Source of the DNA: Psychrobacter sp. NG25
GTDB taxonomy: Bacteria > Pseudomonadota > Gammaproteobacteria > Pseudomonadales > Moraxellaceae
Assembly (NCBI RefSeq): GCF_015234355.1
Contig: NZ_JADGMV010000005.1
Span: 186,001 to 250,000 of the forward strand
Length of the DNA stretch: 64,000 bases
Direction of reading: 5' to 3'
A program made the position numbers and the translations under genes. The notes under the pieces were generated by a model. The model was not told where the DNA came from, searched no databases, and saw nothing but the letters and a program-made list of their open reading frames with translations. Numbering within the stretch: position 1 is the first letter of the stretch; each line of letters opens with the position of its first letter. This document shows positions 52,710 through 63,034 of the stretch, piece by piece.

Positions 52710-53473
52710 TCTAACCACCATTTAGACCAATCATCTCTGTGTAATTGCCTTAGCGTGGCAAAAGCACTTTGATTATTTTGTAGTTTTTCGAATACAGCTA
52801 ATAGTATAGTCGTCGCTAATTTGTCGACTTTAAGGAATTTACTATAGCGTTTACGCATATTTCTTAAGCTATCGTCCGTACCTATACGAAAATAGGTAAG
52901 CCCGTCATATAGTGGCAAATCCCCAGCATAAAGTTTTTCAGTTTTTTCATCCAGTAGTGGCATAACCTCAGTATTAGCACTCAACTGTAAAAAACTTTTG
53001 GTCTCATGCACCCTCAAGGTATTCATTAGAGTAATGACATTCATCAGAATTGCAGCTCTATTAGTGTCATCTGAATAGTCGATGAAAGTATCGCAAGCTG
53101 AAACAATCCAGCGTAATGAGAGATGCTCTAACAGATAATCGCTTTCTACCTCCCAAAGTCTCTCAAATTCAGCAAACGTTTTATCTGTCCTGTATTTGCG
53201 ACGCATCAATATAACAAGCGTATTGTGATAAAAACAGAGCTCAGAATCACCCAACGATTGATGCTTTAGGTTATTTAAATGGATCTCTAAGTCTGTACTT
53301 TTACGTTCATCTGTTAGCGCTTCAATATCGCACAGCGCTTCAGTAATGGTGGTTTCTTTCATCTCGTTAAAGCTTTTGCCATCATAATTTTTCAAAATCT
53401 TACCCGCATTCAATCTTTTTTCACTGCGAAATACTAGTAGCAGTTTTTTTTGCCAGTTCGATGATGTGGTCAT
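52706..53473 (-). CDS. Hypothetical protein in the ugd operon
   Basis: 255-residue cytosolic-looking protein with charged helices (KSFNEMKETTITEALCDIEA; FAEFERLWEVESDYLLEHLS) and no signal or membrane segment. It is tail-to-tail with the frameshifted GT4 gene, sharing 4 bp. It lies 63 bp after the epimerase and looks like the last gene of a leftward operon with stealth, ugd and epimerase. I cannot assign a family; a role in polysaccharide regulation or assembly is suggested only by position. Confidence 0.65.
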   Translation of the reverse strand: MTTSSNWQKKLLLVFRSEKRLNAGKILKNYDGKSFNEMKETTITEALCDIEALTDERKSTDLEIHLNNLKHQSLGDSELCFYHNTLVILMRRKYRTDKTFAEFERLWEVESDYLLEHLSLRWIVSACDTFIDYSDDTNRAAILMNVITLMNTLRVHETKSFLQLSANTEVMPLLDEKTEKLYAGDLPLYDGLTYFRIGTDDSLRNMRKRYSKFLKVDKLATTILLAVFEKLQNNQSAFATLRQLHRDDWSKWWLD

Positions 53474-53536
53474 GTTATTAAAATCCTTCGAGCAAAAAAC
53501 AAAAGTAGCCGTTAAGTTTTGGCATTACCATTTATA

Positions 53537-54550
53537 TTAGTATGAGTAGTATTGCTTATACCAAGTGACAAACTTTTCGATGCCGTCTTCAATACTGGTA
53601 TTGGGTTTAAAACCAATATCCTCTACCAAAGCATCTATATTGGCATAAGTGATTGGCACATCGCCTGCTTGCATAGGCAATAGGTTTTCTTCCGCTTTTT
53701 TACCGCAGGCACTTTCAATAGCTGTGATAAATCGGCGTAAAGTAATAGGCTGATTATTGCCGATATTATAAATCTTATAAGGCGCGGTAGCTGTGGTAAC
53801 CGTTGATTTCTGTGGCGCTGGCACTTTATCCATTATCTGCATAATGCCTTTAATAATATCATCAATATAGGTGAAGTCACGTTGCATCTCACCATTGTTG
53901 AATACATCGATTGTTTCACCCGCCAGTATTTTTTTGGTAAAAGAAAAATATGCCATGTCTGGTCTGCCATAAGGCCCATAAACGGTAAAAAATCGTAACC
54001 CTGTGGTCGGAATGTTATATAAGTGGCTGTAGCTGTGTGCCATCAGTTCATTAGATTTCTTAGTGGCCGCATACAGGCTGATAGGGAAGTCAACACAATC
54101 AGTGGTGGTGAAAGGCTGTTTGGTGTTCATACCATAGACAGAGCTAGAGCTGGCATAAATCAGATGCTTTACTTTGTTATGGCGACAGCCTTCGAGCACA
54201 TTTACAAATCCGACTACATTAGAATCAACATAGGCATTCGGGTTTTCAATAGAGTAGCGTACACCCGCTTGGGCACCTAAGTTAATAACCACGTCGAACT
54301 GATAATCTGAAAAGAGAGTTGACATGGCCTCGCGGTCAGCCAAGTCTAATTGAATAAACGTAAATGCTGTAGCCGCTATGTGTTCACTGAGTATGCCCAA
54401 ACGTTCTTCTTTTAGGCCTATGTCATAATAGTCGTTGAGGTTATCAATGCCTACAATCGAACAATTGTCATTACCAATATTTGCCGTCAACAGTGTGTTT
54501 ATTAAGTGAAAGCCAATAAATCCTGCTGCTCCAGTGATTAAAACTCTCAT
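53537..54550 (-). CDS. UDP-glucuronate 4-epimerase-like NAD-dependent epimerase
   Basis: 337-residue short-chain dehydrogenase of the extended type. [16 protein letters not shown] is the NAD motif, SSSVYGMN and YAATKKSNELMAHSYSHLY give the catalytic Ser and Tyr-x3-Lys, and GLRFFTVYGPYGRPDMAYFSFTKKIL matches UDP-glucuronate epimerases. It would turn UDP-GlcA into UDP-GalA. Its start overlaps the ugd stop by one base (TAATG), so the two are coupled and make successive steps. Confidence 0.88.
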   Translation of the reverse strand: MRVLITGAAGFIGFHLINTLLTANIGNDNCSIVGIDNLNDYYDIGLKEERLGILSEHIAATAFTFIQLDLADREAMSTLFSDYQFDVVINLGAQAGVRYSIENPNAYVDSNVVGFVNVLEGCRHNKVKHLIYASSSSVYGMNTKQPFTTTDCVDFPISLYAATKKSNELMAHSYSHLYNIPTTGLRFFTVYGPYGRPDMAYFSFTKKILAGETIDVFNNGEMQRDFTYIDDIIKGIMQIMDKVPAPQKSTVTTATAPYKIYNIGNNQPITLRRFITAIESACGKKAEENLLPMQAGDVPITYANIDALVEDIGFKPNTSIEDGIEKFVTWYKQYYSY

Positions 54551-55716
54551 TAATCGCTCCCAAATAAGTCTCTAGTGAACACTTTATCTGCTACATCTTT
54601 TATATCAGCAGATAAGCGGTTGGCAACAATCACATCACTCATTGATTTAAAAGCTTCTAAGTCATTAATTACTCGTGAATTAAAAAACTCTTTTTCTTCC
54701 AATACAGGCTCGTATACGACAACCTCGATGCCCTTTGCTTTAATACGTTTCATGATACCTTGAATGGCAGACGCTCTAAAGTTGTCCGAGCCATTTTTCA
54801 TAACCAATCTATGTATGCCCACGATCCTAGGATTTTTTTCGATAATTTTATCGGCAATAAAATCTTTACGGGTTCTATTGGAGTCAACAATCGCTTTGAT
54901 GAGGTTGCTTGGTACTTCATCATAATTGGCCAATAGTTGCTTAGTATCCTTAGGTAGGCAGTAACCACCATAGCCAAATGATGGATTGTTATAATGATTG
55001 CCTATACGCGGGTCTAAACCAATACCTTCAATGATTTGCTTGGTATCTAGTCCAAATGTCTGTGCATACGTGTCGAGTTCATTGAAATAGGCTACGCGCA
55101 TAGCAAGATAAGTGTTTGAGAACAACTTAATAGCTTCTGCTTCAGTTGATGCTACAAAAAGGAGAGGCACTTCTTTTTTAATTGCGCCTTCAAGTAGTAA
55201 ATTTGCGAATACCGTTGCTTGCTCCGACTGCTCACCTACAATGATTCTAGAAGGATATAGATTATCGTGTAGTGCTTGGCCTTCTCGTAAAAACTCAGGC
55301 GAAAAAATAATACGGTCAGTCGCATAACGTTCTCTAATATCTGCCGTATATCCTACTGGCACAGTAGATTTTATGATAATAGTTGCTTGCTGATTTACCA
55401 ACAGCACTTGCTCAATCACGGCTTCTACAGTTGACGTATTAAAGTAATTGGTTTTAACATCATAGTCGGTTGGCGTGGCTATAATGATAAAGTCAGCATC
55501 CTGGTAAGCTGTTTTCGCGTCAAGTGTTGCAGAAAAATTTAGATTTTTATTGGATAAAAAATCTTCAATGTCCGTATCTTCAATAGGGGACTGCTTTGCA
55601 TTTAATAGGTCAATTTTTTCAGGGACAATATCCACTGCAATAACGTCATTATGCTGTGCTAGCAGCATTGCATTTGATAGGCCGACATAACCTGTACCTA
55701 CTACTGCTATTTTCAT
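54550..55716 (-). CDS. ugd: UDP-glucose 6-dehydrogenase
   Basis: 388 residues. The NAD site [10 protein letters not shown] is at the N-terminus and the catalytic Cys253 is in [36 protein letters not shown] is also diagnostic. It oxidises UDP-glucose to UDP-glucuronate, supplying the epimerase directly downstream. It follows the stealth gene by 87 bp on the same strand. Confidence 0.95.
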   Translation of the reverse strand: MKIAVVGTGYVGLSNAMLLAQHNDVIAVDIVPEKIDLLNAKQSPIEDTDIEDFLSNKNLNFSATLDAKTAYQDADFIIIATPTDYDVKTNYFNTSTVEAVIEQVLLVNQQATIIIKSTVPVGYTADIRERYATDRIIFSPEFLREGQALHDNLYPSRIIVGEQSEQATVFANLLLEGAIKKEVPLLFVASTEAEAIKLFSNTYLAMRVAYFNELDTYAQTFGLDTKQIIEGIGLDPRIGNHYNNPSFGYGGYCLPKDTKQLLANYDEVPSNLIKAIVDSNRTRKDFIADKIIEKNPRIVGIHRLVMKNGSDNFRASAIQGIMKRIKAKGIEVVVYEPVLEEKEFFNSRVINDLEAFKSMSDVIVANRLSADIKDVADKVFTRDLFGSD

Positions 55717-55803
55717 AATATATCCAAATAATTTTTAAGCTTTTATTGTTTTATACCAAGATTGGGCACTGATGGTAATAGTTCAAGCTTGGGCTAGATT
55801 AGT

Positions 55804-56811
55804 TTAGGTTTGCTCGCTGGTGCTTGTAGCCACAGAGGTGGGTAGATAAGCCCCGAGTTTATACTTCATGGCTTGGCTGACTCTTTTTTGTAAATCTGGT
55901 GCAAGAAGATCCAAACTTTGAATACAGCCATATTTAATAGTTTTGTCTTCTAAGTCAATGATAAAGTTCTCTACGCTACTGTCATTCTTCAGATAGTTGA
56001 TAGAGGTGTTGGGTTTTAACTTCGCTTCATCTTTTTGAATTTTCAGATGATTCATCAAGGTTATAGGGTTCACTTGGGCAACATCTCTGAACTTGTATTT
56101 TATTTGTTCTGTCAACAACTGAGGATGACTTAACAAATGGGTCTTTAAAATATTTCTGTCGACAATATGAGGATAATGATGAATCTCAAAAAACTGATCC
56201 ATACCAATTATTTTAGCACTCAACATTTGCGCTACAGTATGTCTTGGCTGTATCGGCGTTCCAAATAATTTAAAGCGAGATTTTCGAAAATTTAGCTTAG
56301 CATTTACAGCTGCACTTTTGCGCCATTGGCCATGAATGATAAGATTGTCACCATCCAAAAAGTCATCTATCGTCACTGGCTGATTAAAAAAGAAATCATC
56401 ATTCATATAGATAAAATAATCAGACAGTTCTTTAATATTCCATATCATCGACTCAATCGATCGGGTATTAAATGTCGGTAAAAACTCCTCATAACCCGAG
56501 AATATCTCTTTATGATCGACAATACGTATTTTGTCCACAGAACATATATTTTGCTTAGCAAATTCATCGATGAATGCTGGTTGTTGTTGGTCCGTGACAA
56601 TATATATGTGGCGACAAAAAGGCACATATTTGATGATAGAAGCGACATTATAGTATATCTCATCGTCACTAGCGAAACGAGTGGCCGTTATAGCATCTGA
56701 AGCCACTGTTTTCCCTGATTTATAACGTTCTCTTTTTTGTTTGAGAATGGGGTCTGCGCCATCTACCCAAGCAATGACAACGTCTAAAGTTTTCTCGTCA
56801 GGCTGCTTCAT
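55804..56811 (-). CDS. Stealth-family sugar-phosphate transferase
   Basis: 335 residues. The conserved blocks of Stealth proteins are present in order: CR1 DVVIAWVDGADP, then DDEIYYNVASIIKYVPFCRHIYIVTDQQQP cut into its two halves around residues 49-79, LPTFNTRSIESMIWNIKELSDYFIYMNDDFFF, and HTVAQMLSAK. Stealth enzymes transfer sugar phosphates in capsule or surface glycans (for example capsular phosphotransferases of Neisseria and Actinobacillus). First gene of the leftward operon with ugd. Substrate unknown. Confidence 0.85.
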   Translation of the reverse strand: MKQPDEKTLDVVIAWVDGADPILKQKRERYKSGKTVASDAITATRFASDDEIYYNVASIIKYVPFCRHIYIVTDQQQPAFIDEFAKQNICSVDKIRIVDHKEIFSGYEEFLPTFNTRSIESMIWNIKELSDYFIYMNDDFFFNQPVTIDDFLDGDNLIIHGQWRKSAAVNAKLNFRKSRFKLFGTPIQPRHTVAQMLSAKIIGMDQFFEIHHYPHIVDRNILKTHLLSHPQLLTEQIKYKFRDVAQVNPITLMNHLKIQKDEAKLKPNTSINYLKNDSSVENFIIDLEDKTIKYGCIQSLDLLAPDLQKRVSQAMKYKLGAYLPTSVATSTSEQT

Positions 56812-57120
56812 GACTGATCCTATTTTTTGTGAACACGTTTTTATACGCTAATATTGTTCATAGCCACATCAGTTTAGCTATAAGATTTACGGCCATTACT
56901 ATTGGCAAGGTTTAACTGACTTATACAATAAAGATTGATCACGATTTTACTATGGGCGGATAACCAAATCACGCTTATACTTCAATAAGTCAAAACAGTG
57001 GCTTAAAGGTAGGTGAGACTAGCATATAAACTCAGAACGCTGCAATAATTATGACTACTGATACACTTATTTGACAGATCTGTTATATCTATATCTCTAT
57101 GTAATTAAGCTGAGACATTA
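56812..57120. other. 309-bp divergent intergenic region
   Basis: AT-rich and without a supported gene. Promoters of the leftward stealth-ugd operon and of the rightward glycosyltransferase must lie here. Confidence 0.45.
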
Positions 57121-58242
57121 ATGCCACCTATTATTCTATTTATTTTAAAGGCGCTTGAAGGTCGGGGTGCTGAGCGTATGGTTACCACATTGGCAAGCGC
57201 TTATGCAGTGATGGGCTATCGTGTTCATATACTATGCTTGGAAGAGACGCAGGACATGCTATTAGATTCTCGTGTTCACTATCATATAGTGCCATATGCT
57301 GAGGTATTCTCTGAGCAAAATATTGAGCCAACATCCACGCAATCCAAGGCTTATGAGACAGTCGCTAGGCGTATCGATCATTATGTGTTTAGCCGAATAG
57401 GGACGCCAGATTTAATACTCGCTAACATCTATAAAATAAACTGGATTATGGCATATAGCCAGTTACCAAATATTGTGAATGTAGTACATACGGCGCTATC
57501 TAAGCAGTTTCAGCATCAGTTATTAGAGGCTCCAGTACAGACTATTAATCATCTAAAAATGGTCTATGGCACGCATGCTTGTAGTTGTGTGAGTGAAGGG
57601 GCACGGCAAGATTTAATATCCCTGATTGGCCAGATTACCAAAACCACGACAATCTACAACCCCTGTGATGCTGCTAGCATCAGTAGCAACGCGGCACAGA
57701 GACCACGTATCGAACAGTTTGGCTTAATAGATAAAGGGTATATTATCCATGTAGCCTCATTTGACAGTATGAAAGGTCATCGAGACTTGCTACAGGCTTA
57801 TGCCAAATCAAAGCGGAAGTTGCCATTGGTGCTGGTGGGTAAAGGTAGGCTTGAAGCAGAAATTAAACAGTTAGCTTTTCAACTTGATATTAGCGATTGC
57901 GTTAAATTTCTAGGTTTTCAGATCAACCCTTATCCGCTGATTGCCTCAGCAGCATTGATGGTACTAACCTCTAAGTTTGAGGGTTTTGGCTATGTCATCA
58001 TAGAAGCGCAAGCTTTGGGAGTACCAGTAATTAGTACCGATTGTCCCTTTGGTCCAAGAGAGCTGTTACCTACCAAAAGCTTGATAGCTGTCGGTGATAT
58101 TGATGGATTGGCCATGCTTATTGATTATGCAATAGACAATCTTACACGTTATATAGTACCGCTTAACCACCAACTCTTGCCTAAAAATATTGCATATCAG
58201 TACTTAGCATTTGGATCTGTGCTAAGTTTGGATAAAAATTAG
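57121..58242 (+). CDS. GT4-family glycosyltransferase
   Basis: 373 residues, GT-B fold. ALEGRGAERMVTTLASAYAVMGYRVHIL at the N-terminus and SKFEGFGYVIIEAQALGVPVIST with FGPRELLP are the GT4 elements. It is a more distant relative of the tandem pair at 50.4-52.7 kb, with the same domain order and similar length but no poly-A tract at the start. It stands alone on the plus strand between leftward genes. Confidence 0.85.
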   Translation: MPPIILFILKALEGRGAERMVTTLASAYAVMGYRVHILCLEETQDMLLDSRVHYHIVPYAEVFSEQNIEPTSTQSKAYETVARRIDHYVFSRIGTPDLILANIYKINWIMAYSQLPNIVNVVHTALSKQFQHQLLEAPVQTINHLKMVYGTHACSCVSEGARQDLISLIGQITKTTTIYNPCDAASISSNAAQRPRIEQFGLIDKGYIIHVASFDSMKGHRDLLQAYAKSKRKLPLVLVGKGRLEAEIKQLAFQLDISDCVKFLGFQINPYPLIASAALMVLTSKFEGFGYVIIEAQALGVPVISTDCPFGPRELLPTKSLIAVGDIDGLAMLIDYAIDNLTRYIVPLNHQLLPKNIAYQYLAFGSVLSLDKN

Positions 58243-58296
58243 AGTCAATGAGTATTAGGAGTCTTTGAGTAGAAGCGCTCAATTAAACGTCATTAA

Positions 58297-59154
58297 TCAG
58301 AAAGTGTTAAATAATGATTTGGAGACAGGAGAATGATTAATGACAGGAACGCCATACGATTGATAAGTTCTGCCTAATAAGTTAAATGAAGGCACAATGC
58401 GCTCATTCATAACGTTACTAAGCATACTTGGCGCACTATTGTTTTTATGTTCATAAAACCGTGGTTGTTTGCTGTTGAGTAAGTCAATACCGTAGAGATG
58501 GATGCTAGTAACCTGACGTGAAAAAGCCAACTGGGCAGCTACATAAGCGACCGTACCTGCTTCTACAAATCCATGAGTAATATTAAGAGATACGCCAATA
58601 TCAGCCGCTTTATAATTACCGTCAATAATAAAGTTTGGATTATTTATAAAGTATGATAAAGGCATTCTTTTATTTAGTCGTTTTTTCTTAAAAATAAGCT
58701 TACTAAAAGACAGCTTATTTGATTTTACGCCCCATGGTCTGTCTACTGGATACAGCACACGCATGGCATGATGGTAAGTTCGCATGATATCAGGATGTGC
58801 CGTTGCCATCGCTTCAAAGACGGCTAGCGTCGCATATAGAGGTTGGCCAGTATAGTACTGCCGTAAAATCTCAGGCTGATGATTGATAAAGCGTGCGTCA
58901 CTAATGACATAACCAACGATATCGGAAAAGTGATGCTGCCCAGTAAGGCTGATGCTGCCGTTGACGAAAATAACAGGTGCATCTAATAGCTCAGATAACG
59001 GCATCTGCTGTATAGATGGACCTGAGGCAATAATGCTAACCTCTTTTCCATGCAGGCTTTGCTCTGGTTCATTGGCATTAAAGGCATTGATAACGATGAG
59101 CTCATTATCAATATTGAACCCAGCAGTAGCAGGTAATCTCAAATATAGCGCCAT
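58297..59154 (-). CDS. DUF115/GT42-like putative glycosyltransferase
   Basis: 285 residues. Two segments recall the sialyltransferase/DUF115 fold: VSIIASGPSIQQMPLSELLD (nucleotide-like GPS loop) and, late, NITHGFVEAGTVAYVAAQLA followed by IHLYGIDLLN, which parallels the GIDF region of Campylobacter GT42 enzymes and LPS core transferases. This is fold-level recognition only. It lies 89 bp after the transferase at 59.2 kb and on the same strand as the LpxL-type gene. Confidence 0.5.
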   Translation of the reverse strand: MALYLRLPATAGFNIDNELIVINAFNANEPEQSLHGKEVSIIASGPSIQQMPLSELLDAPVIFVNGSISLTGQHHFSDIVGYVISDARFINHQPEILRQYYTGQPLYATLAVFEAMATAHPDIMRTYHHAMRVLYPVDRPWGVKSNKLSFSKLIFKKKRLNKRMPLSYFINNPNFIIDGNYKAADIGVSLNITHGFVEAGTVAYVAAQLAFSRQVTSIHLYGIDLLNSKQPRFYEHKNNSAPSMLSNVMNERIVPSFNLLGRTYQSYGVPVINHSPVSKSLFNTF

Positions 59155-59243
59155 ACTATTTTCCAGTAGTTGACTTCGCCTGTCTTATATCGTACCGCAT
59201 CACCTTCAAATTATCTGTAAAGCATTTAAATATCGCTAAACGT

Positions 59244-60044
59244 TTATTTCCAATAATCTTTAAGCCAAGGGCTTGGCTTCACATGACGATACCATTTGCC
59301 GCCACTACCGTTGATGGCATCTGGCGGATTGATCTCCCCATGGAAGATAACAATTTTTGCGTTATCAGGCAGAGTAGGTGTACGCACGAAATTGAATGGA
59401 ATAGGGGCAATGCATTGATATTTGAAGCTGACACACCAAGTTTTATCCCAATACTCTAAATGATGATGCTCACGCAAATAGTTGGATAGATAAGCTTGCT
59501 CGTGGCGTACTTGCTGACGAATGGTGTCGAAGTTACGTTCAAAATTTGCAAGCAAATCAGGATAAGTGCCCATACCAATGTTAAAGCGATACACGGAACT
59601 ATTACCAATCATCCGCCATGGCTTTTTCCAATCACGAATAATCACTACACTGTCTCTATGCGCAGCTTCATAAGTGAAAAAAGCATCGATATTATCGACA
59701 ATCACAATATCGATGTCTAAAAACAGCGCAACGCCTTTGAGTTTATACAGCTCTGGTTTAAACGTTGTGAGCTTTTTCCAACCACGCTCAGGACCCGCTG
59801 GTAGATCCATCTCTGGGATAGGGTGGCAAGTAATAGCAGGATCAATGCCCGTACTATCATCGGTGAGGCAGACCATTTGAAAGTCTAAGGTAAGGTGGCG
59901 GCTGACCATATTATAGAGGCGGTTGACATATTCAGGACCGTATTTATCACCCCATTTCATACAGATAACATAACGCTGATCAGCAATGTTGAGCTTTGCT
60001 TTCGTTTGGTCTGTCGATGAGGTATTCGTTACGTCAGTTGCCAT
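59244..60044 (-). CDS. Putative glycosyltransferase, paralogue of the 47.2 kb gene
   Basis: 266 residues. VICMKWGDKYGPEYVNRLYNMVSRH and VALFLDIDIVIVDNIDAFF contain the same elements, including the DID metal motif, as the gene at 47214-48050. The late KIVIFHGEINPPDAINGSGGKWYRH adds the family's conserved histidine. 129 bp after the acyltransferase gene on the same strand; sugar unknown. Confidence 0.78.
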   Translation of the reverse strand: MATDVTNTSSTDQTKAKLNIADQRYVICMKWGDKYGPEYVNRLYNMVSRHLTLDFQMVCLTDDSTGIDPAITCHPIPEMDLPAGPERGWKKLTTFKPELYKLKGVALFLDIDIVIVDNIDAFFTYEAAHRDSVVIIRDWKKPWRMIGNSSVYRFNIGMGTYPDLLANFERNFDTIRQQVRHEQAYLSNYLREHHHLEYWDKTWCVSFKYQCIAPIPFNFVRTPTLPDNAKIVIFHGEINPPDAINGSGGKWYRHVKPSPWLKDYWK

Positions 60045-60173
60045 AATGCACTCATATTGATGTCAATAAAAAAATAGTTAATAAAATAAAGGGTATAAAA
60101 ATAAAAAATTTAGCCAATATTAGCACGACTACGATTCACAACCTCTCTAAACGCTTAACTGATTGTACGGTTA

Positions 60174-61145
60174 TTACTCATGGCTATTGGATTTTACCGT
60201 ATCACTAGCGTTACGATCGTGATGGATAGATTGCTTATTATGATGAATAAATTTTGCCAAGTTTTCTTCACTGGCATTATAAGGATTTCCCAATGTGGGA
60301 ATACGTTTAAAGCGTCGATAGCCCCACATGTAATGACTACATTTGCTCTCAATCATCTGTTGCATGGCTTGATTCAGCGCATGAGCAGCAGTTTCGGCAT
60401 TACGGTCATAAAGTGCTGGGTCATCGAGCTTATAACAATAGATATCAAACCCACGGCCGTCTTCACGGCGAATACACGATATACCGACTAGCGCACATTT
60501 GGTTTTGCTAGCGAGTTTTGAGGCCAGCGTACTGGTCAGTGTTTCTACCCCAAAAAAAGGTACAACCACACCGCCCGATGGGTCTGGTACATGATCAGGA
60601 AGCACAATACTAAAACCACCTTGCTTAAGGGTTTTAAAGACAGCTTTGACGCCGCTACCATCAGTAGGGACCAAAGTGGCATTGAGCCGTGAACGACCGT
60701 GCAAGACAAAGTCATTGGTAATATTACCTTTAACAGGCTTATACATGATGGTCGGCGAACCAAATTGGTTGAGCCAAGCATTCATCATCTCCCATGTACC
60801 GAGATGTGGGACGATTGCTAGCATGCCGTTAGGACTAGCCAGTCCTTCTAATAAGATGTCTTTATTGTGGACATCACAAATTTGAGCGATACTCCACTCA
60901 GGAGGCATCGCCCAACTCTTAATAGATTCAATGCTAGTTAAACACTGATGATAAATAATTTCTTTGGTTAAGGCTTGTTTTTGCGTAGTAGATAAATCAG
61001 GGGCAATCAGCGCCATATTGGTACTGACAGTACGCATAATACTTAAGCTGGGTATCTTTATAATAACCCACGCAACAAAACGTGCCAGCATCTGCAATAC
61101 AGACAATGGCACGATTTTGAAAATATGATACGGATTCATGACCAT
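60174..61145 (-). CDS. lpxL: Lipid A lauroyl/myristoyl acyltransferase, LpxL/HtrB family
   Basis: 323 residues. The catalytic HX4E motif is HLGTWE (His114, Glu119) in AIVPHLGTWEMMN, with the later IVLPDHVPDPSGGVVVPFFG and ALVGISCIRREDGRGFDI of the LpxL group, and one N-terminal hydrophobic anchor. Enzymes of this family add a secondary acyl chain to Kdo2-lipid IVA. It lies 62 bp downstream of aspS on the same strand. Chain-length specificity is not deducible, so the symbol denotes the family. Confidence 0.85.
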   Translation of the reverse strand: MVMNPYHIFKIVPLSVLQMLARFVAWVIIKIPSLSIMRTVSTNMALIAPDLSTTQKQALTKEIIYHQCLTSIESIKSWAMPPEWSIAQICDVHNKDILLEGLASPNGMLAIVPHLGTWEMMNAWLNQFGSPTIMYKPVKGNITNDFVLHGRSRLNATLVPTDGSGVKAVFKTLKQGGFSIVLPDHVPDPSGGVVVPFFGVETLTSTLASKLASKTKCALVGISCIRREDGRGFDIYCYKLDDPALYDRNAETAAHALNQAMQQMIESKCSHYMWGYRRFKRIPTLGNPYNASEENLAKFIHHNKQSIHHDRNASDTVKSNSHE

Positions 61146-61207
61146 TCACACGGTGATAAATCACGTAACCAGTTATATATCAAAGAACTAAACATTATCT
61201 TAACTAT

Positions 61208-63034
61208 TTACTGTGCAGGTTGATTGGTGTCAGCCTGTGCTTTTTCACGCACACGGATACCAAGTTCACGCAGTTGTTTGCTATCAACGCCAGCAGGTGC
61301 TTGCGTTAATGGGCACTCAGCAGTTTTGGTTTTTGGGAAGGCAATCACGTCACGGATAGAGTCAGCACCTACCATGAGCATAATCAAACGATCCAAACCA
61401 AATGCTAAGCCACCATGGGGCGGTGCACCGAACTTCAATGCATCAAGTAAGAAGCCAAACTTGTCTTCAGCCTCTTGCTCGCCGATACCTAAAGCGTCAA
61501 GTACGGCTTGCTGCATATCGTAAGTATTGATACGTAAGCTACCACCGCCAACTTCTGTACCGTTCAATACCATGTCATAAGCGATAGATAGGGCAGCTTC
61601 TGGGTTGTTTTTCAGCTCATCGACCGAGCCTTTAGGCTTAGTAAATGGATGATGCATTGATGTCCAGCGGCCATCGTCAGTCTGTTCAAACATTGGAAAG
61701 TCAGTGACCCAAAGTGGCGCCCACTGGCAGGTAGTCATTTCAAGGTCTAGACCGATTTTTTGACGTAATGCACCGATTGCATCGTTCACAACACTGGCTT
61801 TGTCCGCACCAAAGAAGATGATATCGCCATCTTCTGCAGCAGTACGCTCGATCAGGCTGACAAGCACATCATCAGTCATGTTTTTGATGATTGGAGACTG
61901 TAGGCCAGACTCTTTGTCCACACCGTTGTTGATGCTGCTAGCGTCATTGACTTTGATGTAAGCCAAACCACGTGCACCATAAATACCAACGAACTTGGTG
62001 TAAGCGTCGATTTGCTTACGGCTTAATGAAGCGCCACCAGGGATACGTAGGGCAGCCACACGACCTTTAGGATCGTTAGCAGGACCTGCGAACACTTTGA
62101 AGTCGACATCTTTCATCAAATCTGCAACGTCGACCAGTTTTAGTGGAATACGTAAGTCAGGCTTGTCTGATGCATAATCACGCATAGCCTCTGCATAAGT
62201 CATACGAGGAAACTGCTCGAACTCAACGTCCATCATGGTCTTAAACAAATGCTTGATAAGGCCTTCGTTGATGTTCATGATTTCTTCTTCGTTTAAGAAA
62301 GAAGTTTCGATATCCACCTGAGTAAATTCAGGCTGACGATCAGCACGTAAATCTTCATCACGGAAGCATTTAGCGATTTGATAATAACGGTCAAAACCTG
62401 AGACCATCAATAGCTGTTTAAACAGCTGTGGTGACTGTGGCAATGCAAAGAAGTTACCTGGACGCGTACGTGATGGTACTAGATAATCACGCGCACCTTC
62501 TGGCGTCGCACGAGTCAGAATAGGCGTCTCAACATCTAAGAAACCATGATCATCTAAATAACGACGAATCGTTGACGTCGCTTTGGCACGAAATACCATG
62601 CGCTCTTGCATTTGTGGACGGCGCATATCAAGATAGCGATATTTAAGACGCAAGTCTTCTGATACGGTAGTCTTTTCATCATTCAATGGGAATGGTGGCG
62701 TTTCAGATTTGGCCAGTACTTCAATCTCTTTGCCTAGTAGCTCGATTTGACCACTGGTCATAGTAGCGTTTTCAGTGCCTTCATAACGGCGACGTACACG
62801 ACCAGTGATTTTTAGCACATATTCAGGACGTACCGCATCAGCAGTAGCAAAAGCTTCTGGCGTATCAGGATCGACGACTACCTGCAAGATACCAGCGCGG
62901 TCACGCATATCTAAAAAAATCACGCCACCGTGATCGCGACGACGATGTACCCAGCCTACGACACTAATGGTTTGATCAATTAAGCTTTCAGTTACAGCTC
63001 CGCAATATTCGTCTCGGTATTCGCTATGCGTCAT
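61208..63034 (-). CDS. aspS: Aspartyl-tRNA synthetase
   Basis: 608-residue class II synthetase in the bacterial form with an anticodon-binding OB domain ([17 protein letters not shown]), motif 2 [20 protein letters not shown], the GAD insertion domain, and motif 3 [31 protein letters not shown] is the usual flipping-loop region. It marks the right edge of the outer-core locus. The downstream acyltransferase may be co-transcribed. Confidence 0.97.
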   Translation of the reverse strand: MTHSEYRDEYCGAVTESLIDQTISVVGWVHRRRDHGGVIFLDMRDRAGILQVVVDPDTPEAFATADAVRPEYVLKITGRVRRRYEGTENATMTSGQIELLGKEIEVLAKSETPPFPLNDEKTTVSEDLRLKYRYLDMRRPQMQERMVFRAKATSTIRRYLDDHGFLDVETPILTRATPEGARDYLVPSRTRPGNFFALPQSPQLFKQLLMVSGFDRYYQIAKCFRDEDLRADRQPEFTQVDIETSFLNEEEIMNINEGLIKHLFKTMMDVEFEQFPRMTYAEAMRDYASDKPDLRIPLKLVDVADLMKDVDFKVFAGPANDPKGRVAALRIPGGASLSRKQIDAYTKFVGIYGARGLAYIKVNDASSINNGVDKESGLQSPIIKNMTDDVLVSLIERTAAEDGDIIFFGADKASVVNDAIGALRQKIGLDLEMTTCQWAPLWVTDFPMFEQTDDGRWTSMHHPFTKPKGSVDELKNNPEAALSIAYDMVLNGTEVGGGSLRINTYDMQQAVLDALGIGEQEAEDKFGFLLDALKFGAPPHGGLAFGLDRLIMLMVGADSIRDVIAFPKTKTAECPLTQAPAGVDSKQLRELGIRVREKAQADTNQPAQ

